Shown here: one piece after another, positions 1-15,100 of the stretch
How positions within the stretch are numbered: position 1 is the first letter of the stretch
How the letters are laid out: every line of letters begins with the position of its first letter
Assembly (NCBI RefSeq): GCF_016808335.1
Contig: NC_053144.1
Coordinates: 18,088,403 to 18,152,402 of the forward strand
Reading direction: 5' to 3'
DNA length: 64,000 bases
Source of the DNA: Panicum virgatum
Taxonomy: Eukaryota > Streptophyta > Magnoliopsida > Poales > Poaceae
Translations under genes and position numbers: made by a program
The notes under the pieces: model-generated
Seen by the model: the letters and a program-made list of their open reading frames with translations, nothing else
Database searches by the model: none
What the model was told of the DNA's origin: nothing

Positions 1-2
1 GG

Positions 3-3000
3 CAAATCATTAATCTGCTATGTTGGAAGACACCAAAATCTGCAGCTACCACATTGCTTCTCCTAGGTATTGTTGAGCATGCTACTCGGCATGCTTTTGG
101 ATGTGAAGCTTTCCTGGGATGGTGGCCGCGAACTGATCACAACAGTATACCTGGTGGCAGCAGCGATGGCTATTGCTCTTTGTTGAAGCTTCTACTGGAA
201 AAAGAAAGGCATGATATCGCCTCTCTAGCTACATATGTTCTACAGCGCTTGCGTTTTTATGAGATACTATCTAAATATGAGGTACGAAGAATTCCTATGC
301 CTGAATCCCCCATTCAACTGACCTTTACATTCAATCTTAGTGTATTATATGTAGATGATAAGAAGCTTTTGGTTGTTTGGCAGTCTGCAGTGGTCAAAGT
401 GATTTCCGATCTTCCGGCTGATAAACTTTCCACAGATGGAGTTCCATTTCTTATTTCTGCTAGTGTTGAACTTGCTGAAATGTCGGTAAGATTAAGTTTG
501 TCTTTTTACAGGCAAATACTTATTGCAGTTGTATACACATTGTCATTCTCCTTCAAAGTGATGTGGGTTAGCCATGACTTTATGTTGACAAATGCTGATG
601 CAGAAATTGATAATTTTCTGTGGCCCTATCGAAGATCCCTCACCAGTGGCTTCTGCTAGAAGAATATTTAAGTCTGAACATTTGGAAGGCTTACTTTCAT
701 ACAAAGCAACGATTGATCTTATAACTTCTTCTAAGTACAGTTTTTTGCAGTATGATACTGATCCATACTTGTTATCTCTTATCCAGGTAATTCTACACAT
801 TATGTACCTATTTGCTCTGCTAATCTTGATCGAAGTTGGGTTAATGCTTGTGGTCAATTTGCATTATCTTCTATGGTTTTATATATAGTCTATCTATTGA
901 TCCGTTATCCTACATTAGACAGTTTTTAAGTTGAATATAGGGCTTAGGACCAAGGATAAGGGTGTTCTCCCTCATCTTACTGCTGTTTCGATGGGCTACG
1001 AACACTGTGTGCTCTCAACATTTCATGTCGGTTATAGGAATTAGAGTCCAAACCTTACTAGCTCAACTCTAACCGCTCTATTATTGGGCTGGCCGCAGCC
1101 AAAGGGCTGACACAGCTAGCATTGGTTTGAGTTAAATGCTGGAAGTACTCGTGGTTATTTTTCTTTTCCGTTTGTGGTGCACTTTGTTATTTCTTTGATT
1201 GGGTGTTTTACCCGGATTTATTCTTTCAGAAGTCAATCATATGCAGCTCTCTTGTGTATGACACTATTCTATTTTGCTGTTGCATTTTCACTAGTGCTGA
1301 ACTATATACTGCTGTACTCATCGTATATTAATGCGGTTTTTTGTTGGCCTATATTGGTCCTTGGTAGGATTGCATATTTTCAAAAGAATGGGCTTTGACC
1401 CATCCTCTGCATTCTCATTTTTTTACTAGCTCTGCATTCTCATTTTAATATTTATGATGGAGCTGATAGTCATACCAGTCTTCATCTTTAAAGTAGGTAA
1501 ACTTTTGCCAGCTGTCTTGTCTGTTGGACACTCCTTTTTTTTTATCTGTAGGACAAGATTTTTTTTTCACCAACCGGTTGATATTTATTTAGTGTCATGT
1601 AGACAATTTCCCCAATAATTTAACTTAGCCGCTTAAATGAAAATTGCAATGCATTCTGCAATCTGTTGATTATCAGTCTTCACAGAAGCTTTACAGCTAA
1701 ATTTATGACTTGAGATACAATTTCTTTATTTCTGTACTCTTTGTAAGCAGGAAAGAAGTTTTTTCCCTCTGTCAGCAGCCTTATTGTCATCGCCTATACT
1801 GCATTTAGCAAGTGGTCCTGCTGCTGAAATTTTGATGGGGATAGCATCATCAATTGAATCTATTATCCTCTCCCTCCTGTTTTCTCGTTCAGGTTTGGTG
1901 CAATTTTACATTTCTTGAACTGGAATAATCTTAATCTTGATTTTCCTGAAACTGTGACAACTTACTCTTTTCTGTTCCCAGGGTTATCGTTCTTGCTCAG
2001 TCAACCTGAAGCGACTGAGCTTACTGTTCTTTCTCTTCAAGATGTGGAAAATATGAATAAAGCAGAATGCATAACTCTTAGACAGGCTTTTGTTCTTTTA
2101 TCAAAAGGGTTCTTCTGCCGTCCACAAGAAGTTGGGATAATCACGGAATTACATCTTAAAGTGGTTTGTGCAGTTGCATCACACTTATTCAATTTGTAAT
2201 GTTTTATCATGAGCTTTTTCTCCTACATACTTGACACACTGAATAGACTGACTATATGAATGCAAATTATAAAAGAAATGGTGTCATGTGGGGCATGCCC
2301 TACAGGTCAGGGCTGGCAACTTGACATTTGTGCTCAAAGAAAACAGATAATATTAAACAGTTCATTTCAAAGAGTGCGTATTCTAATGGTCTTGTTATTA
2401 GTGAACTCCTCTTCTAAATAGGATGCCTCATGGCATTGTGAAATAAGGGTACAAAATAAGCTATTTCTAGTAGTAGTAACCTTCTTCACATCTCCCTATC
2501 CTTCCCTGTGCATGGTATCTGCCACTCCTACCATAATCACGCCTCAGTGTTGATGAGGCCCTTGGGCTAGACATCAATACCTGTGCACCGTGTTGTGTTT
2601 TCACATGTTTTTGTGAAATCATTTCCATCATACTATGTGCCATTTCGTCCACACTATGAATGCCGTTACATCTACTTGTAGTTATATTATGTCAAGCTTC
2701 TGTTGCTGCAGGAACATAATTTACATGCAATTAATTGATCACGTTTGAGCTATATACTTTCTTGCTTCTAATGATAGTCGAATTGCTCTCTGTAGGGAAG
2801 TGCTGCAAACAGGATACTCTCAGTTCCTCCGAATTCTGATGAACTTTTGTGGGTTCTTTGGGAACTTTGTGCCATTTCAAGGTCAGTATTGATGAAAGTG
2901 TTTGATCGATGAATTTACTTGTGCGTATGAATAGTTGTGTAAAAGAATGATGAGAAGCTGCAAATTGAGATTAAGTCCAGTACCATGATCATAAGATGTT

Positions 3001-6000
3001 TTTTCTTCAGGCAAAATTATCTGTTCCATTCTCAGTAATCGATGATAGAGACAACACTAATATTATCTGGATCTTTGTCCAGTCATTCAATGATGTCCTC
3101 TCAGTGGTTTAGTAAAATGCCTGTAACTTTTATATCTTAGCTATAATTCTTATATCTGAAATTGAAGATACCTAGTTAAATTCTCAGCACGAAGGGTTGT
3201 GCTTGTAGAAAGGGATAGGTTCTTGTTTCCAGTATCTTCTTTTGTAGATCTTTCCATGACTCCATATGACCACATAGATTTACATTGTGATGCAGATCTG
3301 ATTCTGGTCGGCAAGCATTATTAGCTCTTGGGTACTTTCCTGAGGTACATGTTTGATTACCTCTACTATTCTCTTATGAAAATTATTTGAATTGTTGAGT
3401 GATGTCAATATTCCTGTTGCAGGCAATATCAGTTCTATTGAGATCTCTCTCTTCATACGAGGATCTTGATTCAGTCATGGCTAAGAATGGTTGAGATGAT
3501 CATTATGTTCTTTTGAGTCCTTCCATTTCTTAGATTTTGTAAAGTATTTGTGAGCTTACATGCCTTTCTGTCTGATCTTAGGAGGATCGCCTTTGGGTCT
3601 TGCAATCTTCCATTCGGCTGCAGAAATTCTTGAAGTTTTGGTTGCAGACTCAACTTCTTCATCACTTAAGTCATGGATTGGATTTGCTGTTGATCTGCAC
3701 AAGGCTCTGCATTCATCTTCTCCAGGTTCAAATAGGAAAGATGCACCAACAAGGTTGCTTGAATGGATAGATGCTGGTGTTGTTTATCAGAGAAATGGTG
3801 CATGTGGGCTTCTTCGTTATTCTGCAATTCTCGCATCTGGTGGAGATGCTCATCTTTCTTCTGGAAATGTGCTTGTGTCAGACTCAATGGATGTCGAAAA
3901 TGTAGTTGCAGATTCAAATAGTAGCTCAGATGGTCAGGTCATTGATAATCTTCTTGGTAAACTTGTTGCGGACAAGTATTTCGATGGAGTGGCCCTGTGC
4001 AGCACTTCTGTGGTCCAATTAACAACAGCTTTCCGTATCTTGGCATTTATTTCGGATGATAAGGTAAGAGATTGATGCTAATGGAACACCCGTTTGTTCA
4101 TGACTTAATAGTTTGACATGCCTACCATTTTGCTGTCTGTGAAGGCCGTGGCATCGTCCCTTTTTGAAGAAGGTGCCATTACTGTTATATACATAGTCCT
4201 GATGAACTGCAAGTCTATGCTTGAGCGCTTGTCAAATAGTTATGGTGAGCACCTTACTTTATATTTTTCTCTTGTGAGGTGGAATTTGTGATATTGGTAT
4301 AACTTTAGATTCTTTTATTCATGAACCTTCATGTGCTAAAACTTCATGATTATTCTTCCTTCAGATTACCTTGTTGATGAAGGGGCTGAACTGAGTTCTA
4401 CCACGGAATTACTTCTAGATCGAACTCATGAGCAAGCTATTGTTGACCTCATGATTCCCTCACTTGTCTTGTTGATAAATCTACTTCATATATTACGTGT
4501 AAGCAGCGCTTCCTATTCATTGTGACATGGTCAATGTTCAGTCCTCTGTTTATGAGCACATCAATTGTCTCAAAGCTGAGCACATCAATTGTCTCAAAGC
4601 TTCTAATTCTTATGGGCTTGGGTTATTCTTCTTTGCAGGAAACAAAAGAACAATATCGTAACAAAAAACTTCTTAATTCTCTTCTGCAGTTACATCGAGA
4701 AGTTAGGTTGTTGCGTACCACATATATTTTATACCCCCTACACTCCCCTCTCAATCTCCCCCTTTTTCTAACACATGTCTGCAACTTTGTTCATGCAGCC
4801 CAAGACTAGCAGCGTGTGCTGCAGATTTATCCTTCATGTCTCCTACTTTTGCCGTTGGTTTTGGTGTTGTTTGCCATCTTATTACGTCAGCACTTGCTTG
4901 CTGGCCGTTGTATAATTGGGCACCTGGTCTGTTTCATTTCCTTCTTGAAAATGTCGAGGCTACTAATGCATCCGTACCATTAGGTCCAAAGGCTGCTTTT
5001 AGTCTGCTTTGTCTTCTGGTAAGCATTTTGGCTACTTATGTACCTCCCGGACTCGTATAATGTATATGCTTCGAGGATGGGGCAACAAATGGACCTCCGA
5101 ATCCTAACTACGATCCAAAGCTACTTGTTTATGGATGAATTGTTTGCTCCGTCACCACATCATCCCTTGTAAACTTCAACCAATATTGTGTCACATATGC
5201 TCAAACCAAATGGCCATTAAGATGACACTATTAATCCTGTTTCATATCTCAAATAGTATTGATGCCATCTTTATAATTTTTTTTCCTCCTGTCCTAATAC
5301 CTTGTGTGCACTGTAAGGGTGATATGTTCCCAGATGAAGGCATATGGCTATGGCAAGTTGAACTTCCTTCACTGAGTGCCATTAGATCTTTGAGTACTAG
5401 TACAGTTCTAGGGCCTCAAGTGGAAAAAGAGGTGAACTGGTATCTGCATCCTGAACATATAGACATATTGCTTGTGAGGCTGACGCCACAGCTTGATAGA
5501 TTTTCTCATATCATTGATAACTTTGCTACCTCGGTACGTACTGGCTTTATTTCGTTTGCTTATCACTCCAAAGCTAACTACCTTTCTCTTGATCACTTCT
5601 TACATATACTGTTATATCTTATAGGCCTTAATGGTGATACAAGATATGCTTCGTATTTTCATTGTTCGTGTTGCCTCAGAAAAGATTGAGTGTGCAGTGG
5701 TTCTTCTTCGCCCGATATTTATATGGTTAGATGATAAAGTTAACGAAACTTCCCTGTCAGAGAGAGATATATTTAAGGTATGGGAATGTGCTGCGATTAT
5801 ACTTGCATAATATGTATGGCTGTATGCTCACTTTGTTTTGATGATTATAAAGGCATTACTGTTCGAACTCTTGGGGTTGAATTAGTACTTACCTCATGAG
5901 AAATGCAATCCCTTGTCTGACCAGCTTCTTAAAAGGCAATTATTTTTTGGGTCCGATTTTGTTTCCCTGTCTGTTTTAGCAAGTTGAAGCAGTTTTTGTT

Positions 6001-6107
6001 ATATACAACACACTTAAAGGTATCATCCACAAGAGAGATTGTGGAATCTTCTGAGTTCCATCTGAAATTAGTTCCTGGAAGAGGGGTAAAATCCAAAGCC
6101 TTGTTCT

Positions 6108-6189
<82 letters not shown>

Positions 6190-9100
6190 TTGGAAGTTTA
6201 ACAATCAGTTCCACTGGAATAGCCTCCAATAGATCTTGATGTTTGCCACACACAAACTGGTGATGCTGCGGTGTGCTGAAAACTTGCAAGCTTCTTGCAG
6301 GAACCTCCTGTCTGCATTGCTGAAGTTCCTGTTTTTGTACTGTATAGGACATTTCTAGTTGTGTCTATAATTGTCTTTGCTAATCAGTCATGAACCAAAC
6401 TTCAGAACAGTTCTATTTGCATACCTGTATAACAATTGAGCACATAACACTGAGTTACTTTCTTGGCATCATAGTTGGTTGAAGAAGCCTTTTTTTGGTT
6501 CCTCAATCCTCAAATTCAGTCCTGTTATCATTTATTATGTCAGCATTCAGCGTTGGCAAACCTGAAGGTTCTTTATGCATTTCAGGTGCATCAGTTGCTT
6601 CAGTTTATTGTGAAATTAGCTGAGCATCCCAATGGCAAGGTGAGAGGTTCTTGCCATATATGATTCTTGGAAGCTGTTCCTCTTTCATCCTAGCTCATAT
6701 TCTCATTTCTCTTGATCCAGGCATTGCTTTGGAAGATGGGAGTCGCAAGGATTCTTAGAAAGTTATTACAGAATTGTAGCAGTGTATGTTTTTTGGATGA
6801 TATGACTTTTGGAAGAGTGTCCTCCAGCTCCACGAATGATCTAATGCTCAAATGGAGGATTCCTTTATTTAAATCTCTTGCATATATCTTTAGTATTGAC
6901 CCATCTAATAACGAGAAGGCTGTTACTGAAGAGTAAACACACAACTACACCATTGTTATTCATCTAGGAATATTTATCTATTTATGTACTAAAATTAATG
7001 ATTTTTCATCCACATAGGCCCCTGAGTGAGGAATCTGTTCATGAGTGCTCTTCTATCATGCATCACCTCTTGATGTTCTGCCAGGTACATTTCTTTTGAT
7101 TTGTTTATTATTAGTCTATTCTTGTGGAAACATGGGTTTTGATGCATGGGTCTTAATAATATCTTATTTAATTATTTAGTTTATAACATGATATCCTTAA
7201 TCCTGTGGGAAAATAATAGGTGGGGAAAAGCTAACAATTGGAAATTGCACATGTGTGATATTATATATGTGGAAGTTAAGAAAAAATCTAAAGAAAACTC
7301 GGCGCTAGGCTAGATGTGGGAAAAACATAAATAATAGGTGTGACAATATAAACATGGAACAATAGTAGCTTTGCACTACTACACTTGGGATTCGCCTTTC
7401 TTTTTGTGGGTATCTTGCAGATGGCCAATGAGATGGGTTATGTTTGTTCTCAAGTGTTATGTGGATGTAGAACTTGCTCTTCCCTATAACAGAGATGTTT
7501 TTTTAGTATATCTGAAACTTGTTAGCTTGTTTCCACCTGACATGTTTCCCAATGTTTTCATCACTGGTTTTCGTAGATGCTACTTCTTAAATAAATTGTA
7601 TAATGTGGCACTCAAAATTCGATAAACCATTATTGAGTTGTATATTTATTAAATTTTTTTGATATCACTCTTAAATCTCTGTTTATATTTATTTCTATAT
7701 ATTTCTGTGTTTGCTCATAATATTTATCATGTAATGATATAATATCCCAGGTTTTGCCTGTTGGACGGGAAATGTTAGCATGTTCCCTGGCATTCAAGGA
7801 ATTGGCTTCTTCTTATACCTTTAGAAATGCAGTTACTCTGATCTTCTCACAAATCCATACTTCCAACCAAGATGTTATTGAAAAAGATGAGAATGACGCT
7901 AATCGTAACTCGTCAACTGTCGATAATTGGAGTTGCTTTTCCTCATTGTTCAAGTGCTGGAAGAAACTCATAAAAAATATTGGTTCTGATCAACCAACAG
8001 ATTATTTAGTAGAAACAATTTATTCCTTGACACTTGGTGCTATCGCCCTCAGCCAGTATGGTGAAAAGTAAGCATTGCTGCCTTTTCTTGCTTTTGAATG
8101 CTTCAATATCATCTACTCTGCAGAAGTAATGTGTAGAGCCACTATTTGCAGTCAATGCTCAATGTATGTGCCAATTTTTTAAGCACTTGCCTTTTTTGCT
8201 AGCTGTTATGGTTGTCAACATATGCTAATTTCTAAATAAATGTGGATGTGGTGTTAACCTTGTGCCGTGGCACTGGGTCATGCATGTATGGAGAGACAAG
8301 CGTGATCTCCAGACACAACAATCCACTGTGGGTGATCCTATTATCAATACATATGGGTAAGAGGACCGTTCACTTGGGATCATGATCTGCCGGGTATAAC
8401 AATGCCATGTTGTGCATGTATGATATACCTGCGGCATTTTGGATCTGTTTCTTTTTCACCTTCTCCATTCCATTTTATTGGTTTCTTGTTCTTCCATTTA
8501 TTTCTTGTGAATTCTCTACCCACTGTTGGTAGAAATTATCCAGCTCACAAAAGATAATTCATTTTTTTAGTTTTGTTGCTGTTTCTGGTCCATCACCATG
8601 CCCTCAGTCCTGAACCCATTGTGAGTCCTGCTAGTGGAAAGATGCGTGATGTTTGTCTATTTCATTGTACAGTAATGTTCACTTTAGGTTTTCTGCTTTG
8701 ACTTTATTTGCTTCAACATTTGCAATGTTCACTGGAAAGGTTCTCAGAGATCCATTCAATTGCCTGTGATTTGTGCACAGGATAGGGAAGAAGTAGCACC
8801 TATTTTAGTTTCAATTGCCTATGATTTGTGGCCTGAAGATGTAATTGCTATACAGTGATACCTATTTAAGATCTTTAAACAACTTCCTTGTTGATTCCAA
8901 TGTTAACTTTGTTAAGGCCCATGTTGGCCCATACAGTGTTGTCCCTGTCTACATATATCCACCCTAGACTGATGCTCTCGGTGTGGTTTGTGACAGAGAT
9001 TTAGCTAATTCTCCATGCCGGTTCAGATTTTGCTATTTGTTTAGCTAGTTGATTTCTTTTCCATAGTCAGGGTTCATACCAAAGCAAATCTTATTGGCTG

Positions 9101-12100
9101 GCGATTAGTGTTATTCATATCTGTACATTATGACTTGTCGATGCATTACCATATCTGGAACTATAGATGCATTAGCTGATAATCTTTCTGTTGTTTTTAG
9201 TCTTGAGGGTCTGTTAATATTGAGGTATCTATTTGGGATCCCTTCTGATCCTAGTGATTCCTTGGAATCATCTGGTGAGAGTCTGAATGAGATTGCATCA
9301 TTCTTGAAGACATTTGAAGAGAAGATATGCCAGGGCCTTGAAAATTCGAAGACTTCTATTGGAAAGTCCCTTTTACCCCAGGTATATTACAATGTTGTTA
9401 TGTTGAGTATTTTGCTTTGCCGCCCTATTTCTAATATTGATGTTACTTCTCAGGTATTGAATTCGATCAAATTACTATGCTCAATTCTTGAGAATTCTGG
9501 GCTATGCACAGATTCAGTTCAGATGGTTCTTGAAGAAGGCACAGACTCATCGTCCAAAGTTGCTCGCTCCGTTGTGATGACAGCTCATCTAATGCCATCT
9601 CTAGTCGATGTACCAGTAAATGGTGAATCTCCTTTCCTCTTTTCCAATGCTTGGAAGGTTATTGTTGATTCAGAAGAGCCTGTTGACTGCCAAGAGGGTG
9701 AATTTGCAAAGAGACTGGTTTGGGAGTTGCCTGATTCTTCTGATAGACAGCTAATGCCTGGTCAATCTGCCAGGAGGAAATTGTCATTGGGAGAGAATGG
9801 AAGTAGGCGTGCAAGGGACAGTCAATTACCTGAGCCAACTGGACAGTTCTCGCGAGGTTTTAATACAACCAATGCTTCTTCAGGGCATACACGCAGAGAC
9901 ACTTTCCGTCAGCGGAAACCAAACACAAGCAGACCACCATCAATGCATGTAGATGACTATGTTGCAAGAGAGAGAAACATAGATGGTGCAAGTAGCGCAT
10001 CAAATATTGTTAACTCTACTCCACGTGGAGCACTTAGTGGAAGGCCTCCATCCATTCATGTTGATGAATTTATGGCAAGGCAGAGGGAACGTCAAAATCC
10101 TGTGCCTGCCTCAACTGGAGATGCACCTCAAGTAAAAAGTCAGACGAGTTTAGATGACAATCTCCGTGCTAAGCCGGAGAATACACGTCAGCCCAAGGCT
10201 GATCTTGATGATGATCAGGAAATTGAAATTGTCTTTGATGAGGAATCTGGTTCAGATGATAAACTTCCTTTCCCTCAACCAGATGATAGTCTCCAATCAC
10301 CACCTGTCATAATTGGGGAAAATTCTCCAGGTCCCATTGTTGAGGAGACAGAAAATCAGGAAAATGAAAGAATTCCCTTTTCTCAGAGGGCCACATCACT
10401 CCAAAAGGATGATGAAAGTCCTGGTGTTGACCTTTCTTCTCAGACAGCAATGCTTTCAGAAGCTAATAATCCTTCGGAACGAAAATATTCAGTTCCTAGC
10501 CCAGAGAAGAATTCTTTCCGTGATCATGTTTCTCCTATTAGTGTATCGGGTAGATCGTCTGCACAAGCAACTCGGCAACAATCATCTCGCAGTAGATATG
10601 AGAAAAGAAGTCCACAGAAGTTTTCTGACACTTCTCTGTCAAGCGGATCCCATGGGCACGAGCATAGACATTCCAATAACCATCCACCTCTGCCACCCAT
10701 GCCACCTCCAATTTCATCCATGCCCTCACAAAATTCCGATTTAGTTAATAGGCAGTCATCTTCCTATAGTTCTAGAGATCGACCAACACCTAATGCTTCT
10801 GGTTATCCTACACAATCGTTTGACACTAGTATGACTAGTGCTTTCACAGGCCTTCAGGTAATTGAAGATAAGAAATCTTTAGTTATGCTGCTGCTTTTTT
10901 ATTTTTTCTGTTACATAGTTTCTAAAATGTGAATTTCCTTTTGTAGGGTCAAACTCAATATATGCTTCCAGGTGCTGGTGGTTCATCATTGAATGATTTA
11001 CCCAATGCAGACGCCAAACTTTTATGGAACACATTTCCAGTAAATAGGATCCCTTTGGAGACCTTCAGCTCTGGTCTATCTGCTCGACCGATGCCACCTC
11101 AACCTTATTCAGCTGTGGCTACTCAACATGCCACGATGAGCTCTAGCTCTCCTGCAGCACTGTATAACCAAGGCAGTGTTATCCAGCCTTCACCAACTGC
11201 TTCTATTACAAGTGATTCAAATTTAGGCATGAACTCTGTATCTGGCAGCATGCTTGCATCGAATATTTAACACACAAACTGGTGATGCTGCGGTGTGCTG
11301 AAAACTTGCAAGCTTCTTGCAGGAACCTCCTGTCTGCATTGCTGAAGTTCCTGTTTTTGTACTGTATAGGACATTTCTAGTTGTGTCTATAATTGTCTTT
11401 GCTAATCAGTCATGAACCAAACTTCAGAACAGTTCTATTTGCATACCTGTATAACAATTGAGCACATAACACTGAGTTACTTTCTTGGCATCATAGTTGG
11501 TTGAAGAAGCCTTTTTTTGGTTCCTCAATCCTCAAATTCAGTCCTGTTATCATTTATTATGTCAGCATTCAGCGTTGGCAAACCTGAAGGTTCTTTATGC
11601 ATTTCAGGTGCATCAGTTGCTTCAGTTTATTGTGAAATTAGCTGAGCATCCCAATGGCAAGGTGAGAGGTTCTTGCCATATATGATTCTTGGAAGCTGTT
11701 CCTCTTTCATCCTAGCTCATATTCTCATTTCTCTTGATCCAGGCATTGCTTTGGAAGATGGGAGTCGCAAGGATTCTTAGAAAGTTATTACAGAATTGTA
11801 GCAGTGTATGTTTTTGGATGATATGACTTTGGAAGAGTGTCCTCCAGCTCCACGAATGATCTAATGCTCAAATGGAGGATTCCTTTATTTAAATCTCTTG
11901 CATATATCTTTAGTATTGACCCATCTAATAACGAGAAGGCTGTTACTGAAGAGTAAACACACAACTACACCATTGTTATTCATCTAGGAATATTTATCTA
12001 TTTATGTACTAAAATTAATGATTTTTCATCCACATAGGCCCCTGAGTGAGGAATCTGTTCATGAGTGCTCTTCTATCATGCATCACCTCTTGATGTTCTG

Positions 12101-15100
12101 CCAGGTACATTTCTTTTGATTTGTTTATTATTAGTCTATTCTTGTGGAAACATGGGTTTTGATGCATGGGTCTTAATAATATCTTATTTAATTATTTAGT
12201 TTATAACATGATATCCTTAATCCTGTGGGAAAATAATAGGTGGGGAAAAGCTAACAATTGGAAATTGCACATGTGTGATATTATATATGTGGGAAGAAAA
12301 AATCTAAAGAAAACTCGGCGCTAGGCTAGATGTGGGAAAAACATAAATAATAGGTGTGACAATATAAACATGGAACAATAGTAGCTTTGCACTACTACAC
12401 TTGGGATTCGCCTTTTTTTTGTGGGTATCTTGCAGATGGCCAATGAGATGGGTTATGTTTGTTCTCAAGTGTTATGTGGATGTAGAACTTGCTCTTCCCT
12501 ATAACAGAGATGTTTTTTTAGTATATCTGAAACTTGTTAGCTTGTTTCCACCTGACATGTTTCCCAATTTTCATCACTGGTTTTCGTAGATGCTACTTCT
12601 TAAATAAATTGTATAATGTGGCACTCAAAATTCGATAAACCATTATTGAGTTGTATATTTATTAAATTTTTTGATATCACTCTTAAATCTCTGTTTATAT
12701 TATTTCTATATTTCTGTGTTTGCTCATAATATTTATCATGTAATGATATATCCCAGGTTTTGCCTGTTGGACGGGAAATGTTAGCATGTTCCCTGGCATT
12801 CAAGGAATTGGCTTCTTCTTATACCTTTAGAAATGCAGTTACTCTGATCTTCTCACAAATCCATACTTCCAACCAAGATGTTATTGAAAAAGATGAGAAT
12901 GACGCTAATCGTAACTCGTCAACTGTCGATAATTGGAGTTGCTTTTCCTCATTGTTCAAGTGCTGGAAGAAACTCATAAAAAATATTGGTTCTGATCAAC
13001 CAACAGATTATTAGTAGAAACAATTTATTCCTTGACACTTGGTGCTATCGCCCTCAGCCAGTATGGTGAAAAGTAAGCATTGCTGCCTTTTCTGCTTTTG
13101 AATGCTTCAATATCATCTACTCTGCAGAAGTAATGTGTAGAGCCACTATTTGCAGTCAATGCTCAATGTATGTGCCAATTTTTTAAGCACTTGCCTTTTT
13201 TGCTAGCTGTTATGGTTGTCAACATATGCTAATTTCTAAATAAATGTGGATGTGGTGTTAACCTTGTGCCGTGGCACTGGGTCATGCATGTATGGAGAGA
13301 CAAGCGTGATCTCCAGACACAACAATCCACTGTGGGTGATCCTATTATCAATACATATGGGTAAGAGGACCGTTCACTTGGGATCATGATCTGCCGGGTA
13401 TAACAATGCCATGTTGTGCATGTATGATATACCTGCGGCATTTTGGATCTGTTTCTTTTTCACCTTCTCCATTCCATTTTATTGGTTTCTTGTTCTTCCA
13501 TTTATTTCTTGTGAATTCTCTACCCACTGTTGGTAGAAATTATCCAGCTCACAAAAGATAATTCATTTTTTTAGTTTGTTGCTGTTTCTGGTCCATCACC
13601 ATGCCCTCAGTCCTGAACCCATTGTGAGTCCTGCTAGTGGAAAGATGCGTGATGTTTGTCTATTTCATTGTACAGTAATGTTCACTTTAGGTTTTCTGCT
13701 TTGACTTTATTTGCTTCAACATTTGCAATGTTCACTGGAAAGGTTCTCAGAGATCCATTCAATTGCCTGTGATTTGTGCACAGGATAGGGAAGAAGTAGC
13801 ACCTATTTTAGTTTCAATTGCCTATGATTTGTGGCCTGAAGATGTAATTGCTATACAGTGATACCTATTTAAGATCTTTAAACAACTTCCTTGTTGATTC
13901 CAATGTTAACTTTGTTAAGGCCCATGTTGGCCCATACAGTGTTGTCCCTGTCTACATATATCCACCCTAGACTGATGCTCTCGGTGTGGTTTGTGACAGA
14001 GATTTAGCTAATTCTCCATGCCGGTTCAGATTTGCTATTTGTTTAGCTAGTTGATTTCTTTTTCCATAGTCAGGGTTCATACCAAAGCAAATCTTATTGG
14101 CTGGCGATTAGTGTTATTCATATCTGTACATTATGACTTGTCGATGCATTACCATATCTGGAAACTATAGATGCATAGCTGATAATCTTCTGTTGTTTTT
14201 AGTCTTGAGGGTCTGTTAATATTGAGGTATCTATTTGGGATCCCTTCTGATCCTAGTGATTCCTTGGAATCATCTGGTGAGAGTCTGAATGAGATTGCAT
14301 CATTCTTGAAGACATTTGAAGAGAAGATATGCCAGGGCCTTGAAAATTCGAAGACTTCTATTGGAAAGTCCCTTTTACCCCAGGTATATTACAATGTTGT
14401 TATGTTGAGTATTTTGCTTTGCCGCCCTATTTCTAATATTGATGTTACTTCTCAGGTATTGAATTCGATCAAATTACTATGCTCAATTCTTGAGAATTCT
14501 GGGCTATGCACAGATTCAGTTCAGATGGTTCTTGAAGAAGGCACAGACTCATCGTCCAAAGTTGCTCGCTCCGTTGTGATGACAGCTCATCTAATGCCAT
14601 CTCTAGTCGATGTACCAGTAAATGGTGAATCTCCTTTCCTCTTTTCCAATGCTTGGAAGGTTATTGTTGATTCAGAAGAGCCTGTTGACTGCCAAGAGGG
14701 TGAATTTGCAAAGAGACTGGTTTGGGAGTTGCCTGATTCTTCTGATAGACAGCTAATGCCTGGTCAATCTGCCAGGAGGAAATTGTCATTGGGAGAGAAT
14801 GGAAGTAGGCGTGCAAGGGACAGTCAATTACCTGAGCCAACTGGACAGTTCTCGCGAGGTTTTAATACAACCAATGCTTCTTCAGGGCATACACGCAGAG
14901 ACACTTTCCGTCAGCGGAAACCAAACACAAGCAGACCACCATCAATGCATGTAGATGACTATGTTGCAAGAGAGAGAAACATAGATGGTGCAAGTAGCGC
15001 ATCAATATTGTTAACTCTACTCCACGTGGAGCACTTAGTGGAAGGCCTCCATCCATTCATGTTGATGAATTTATGGCAAGGCAGAGGGAACGTCAAATCC

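Noticed and set aside
5929..6352. Frames encoding long Arg-Glu or Ser-Leu repeats across the CT tract
   Set aside because: They are translations of the (CT)38 microsatellite inside a VIR intron and have no other protein signal.
6231..6354. Possible extra VIR exon with the frame MLRCAENLQASCRNLLSALL
   Set aside because: Codon-like and open, but the exons at 5625-5777 and 6586-6639 already join in phase in the way the family does, and no good donor follows. Kept as intron.
8225..8437. 70-codon minus-strand frame, found twice (also 13229-13441)
   Set aside because: It lies in a VIR intron and is doubled only because the block is duplicated.
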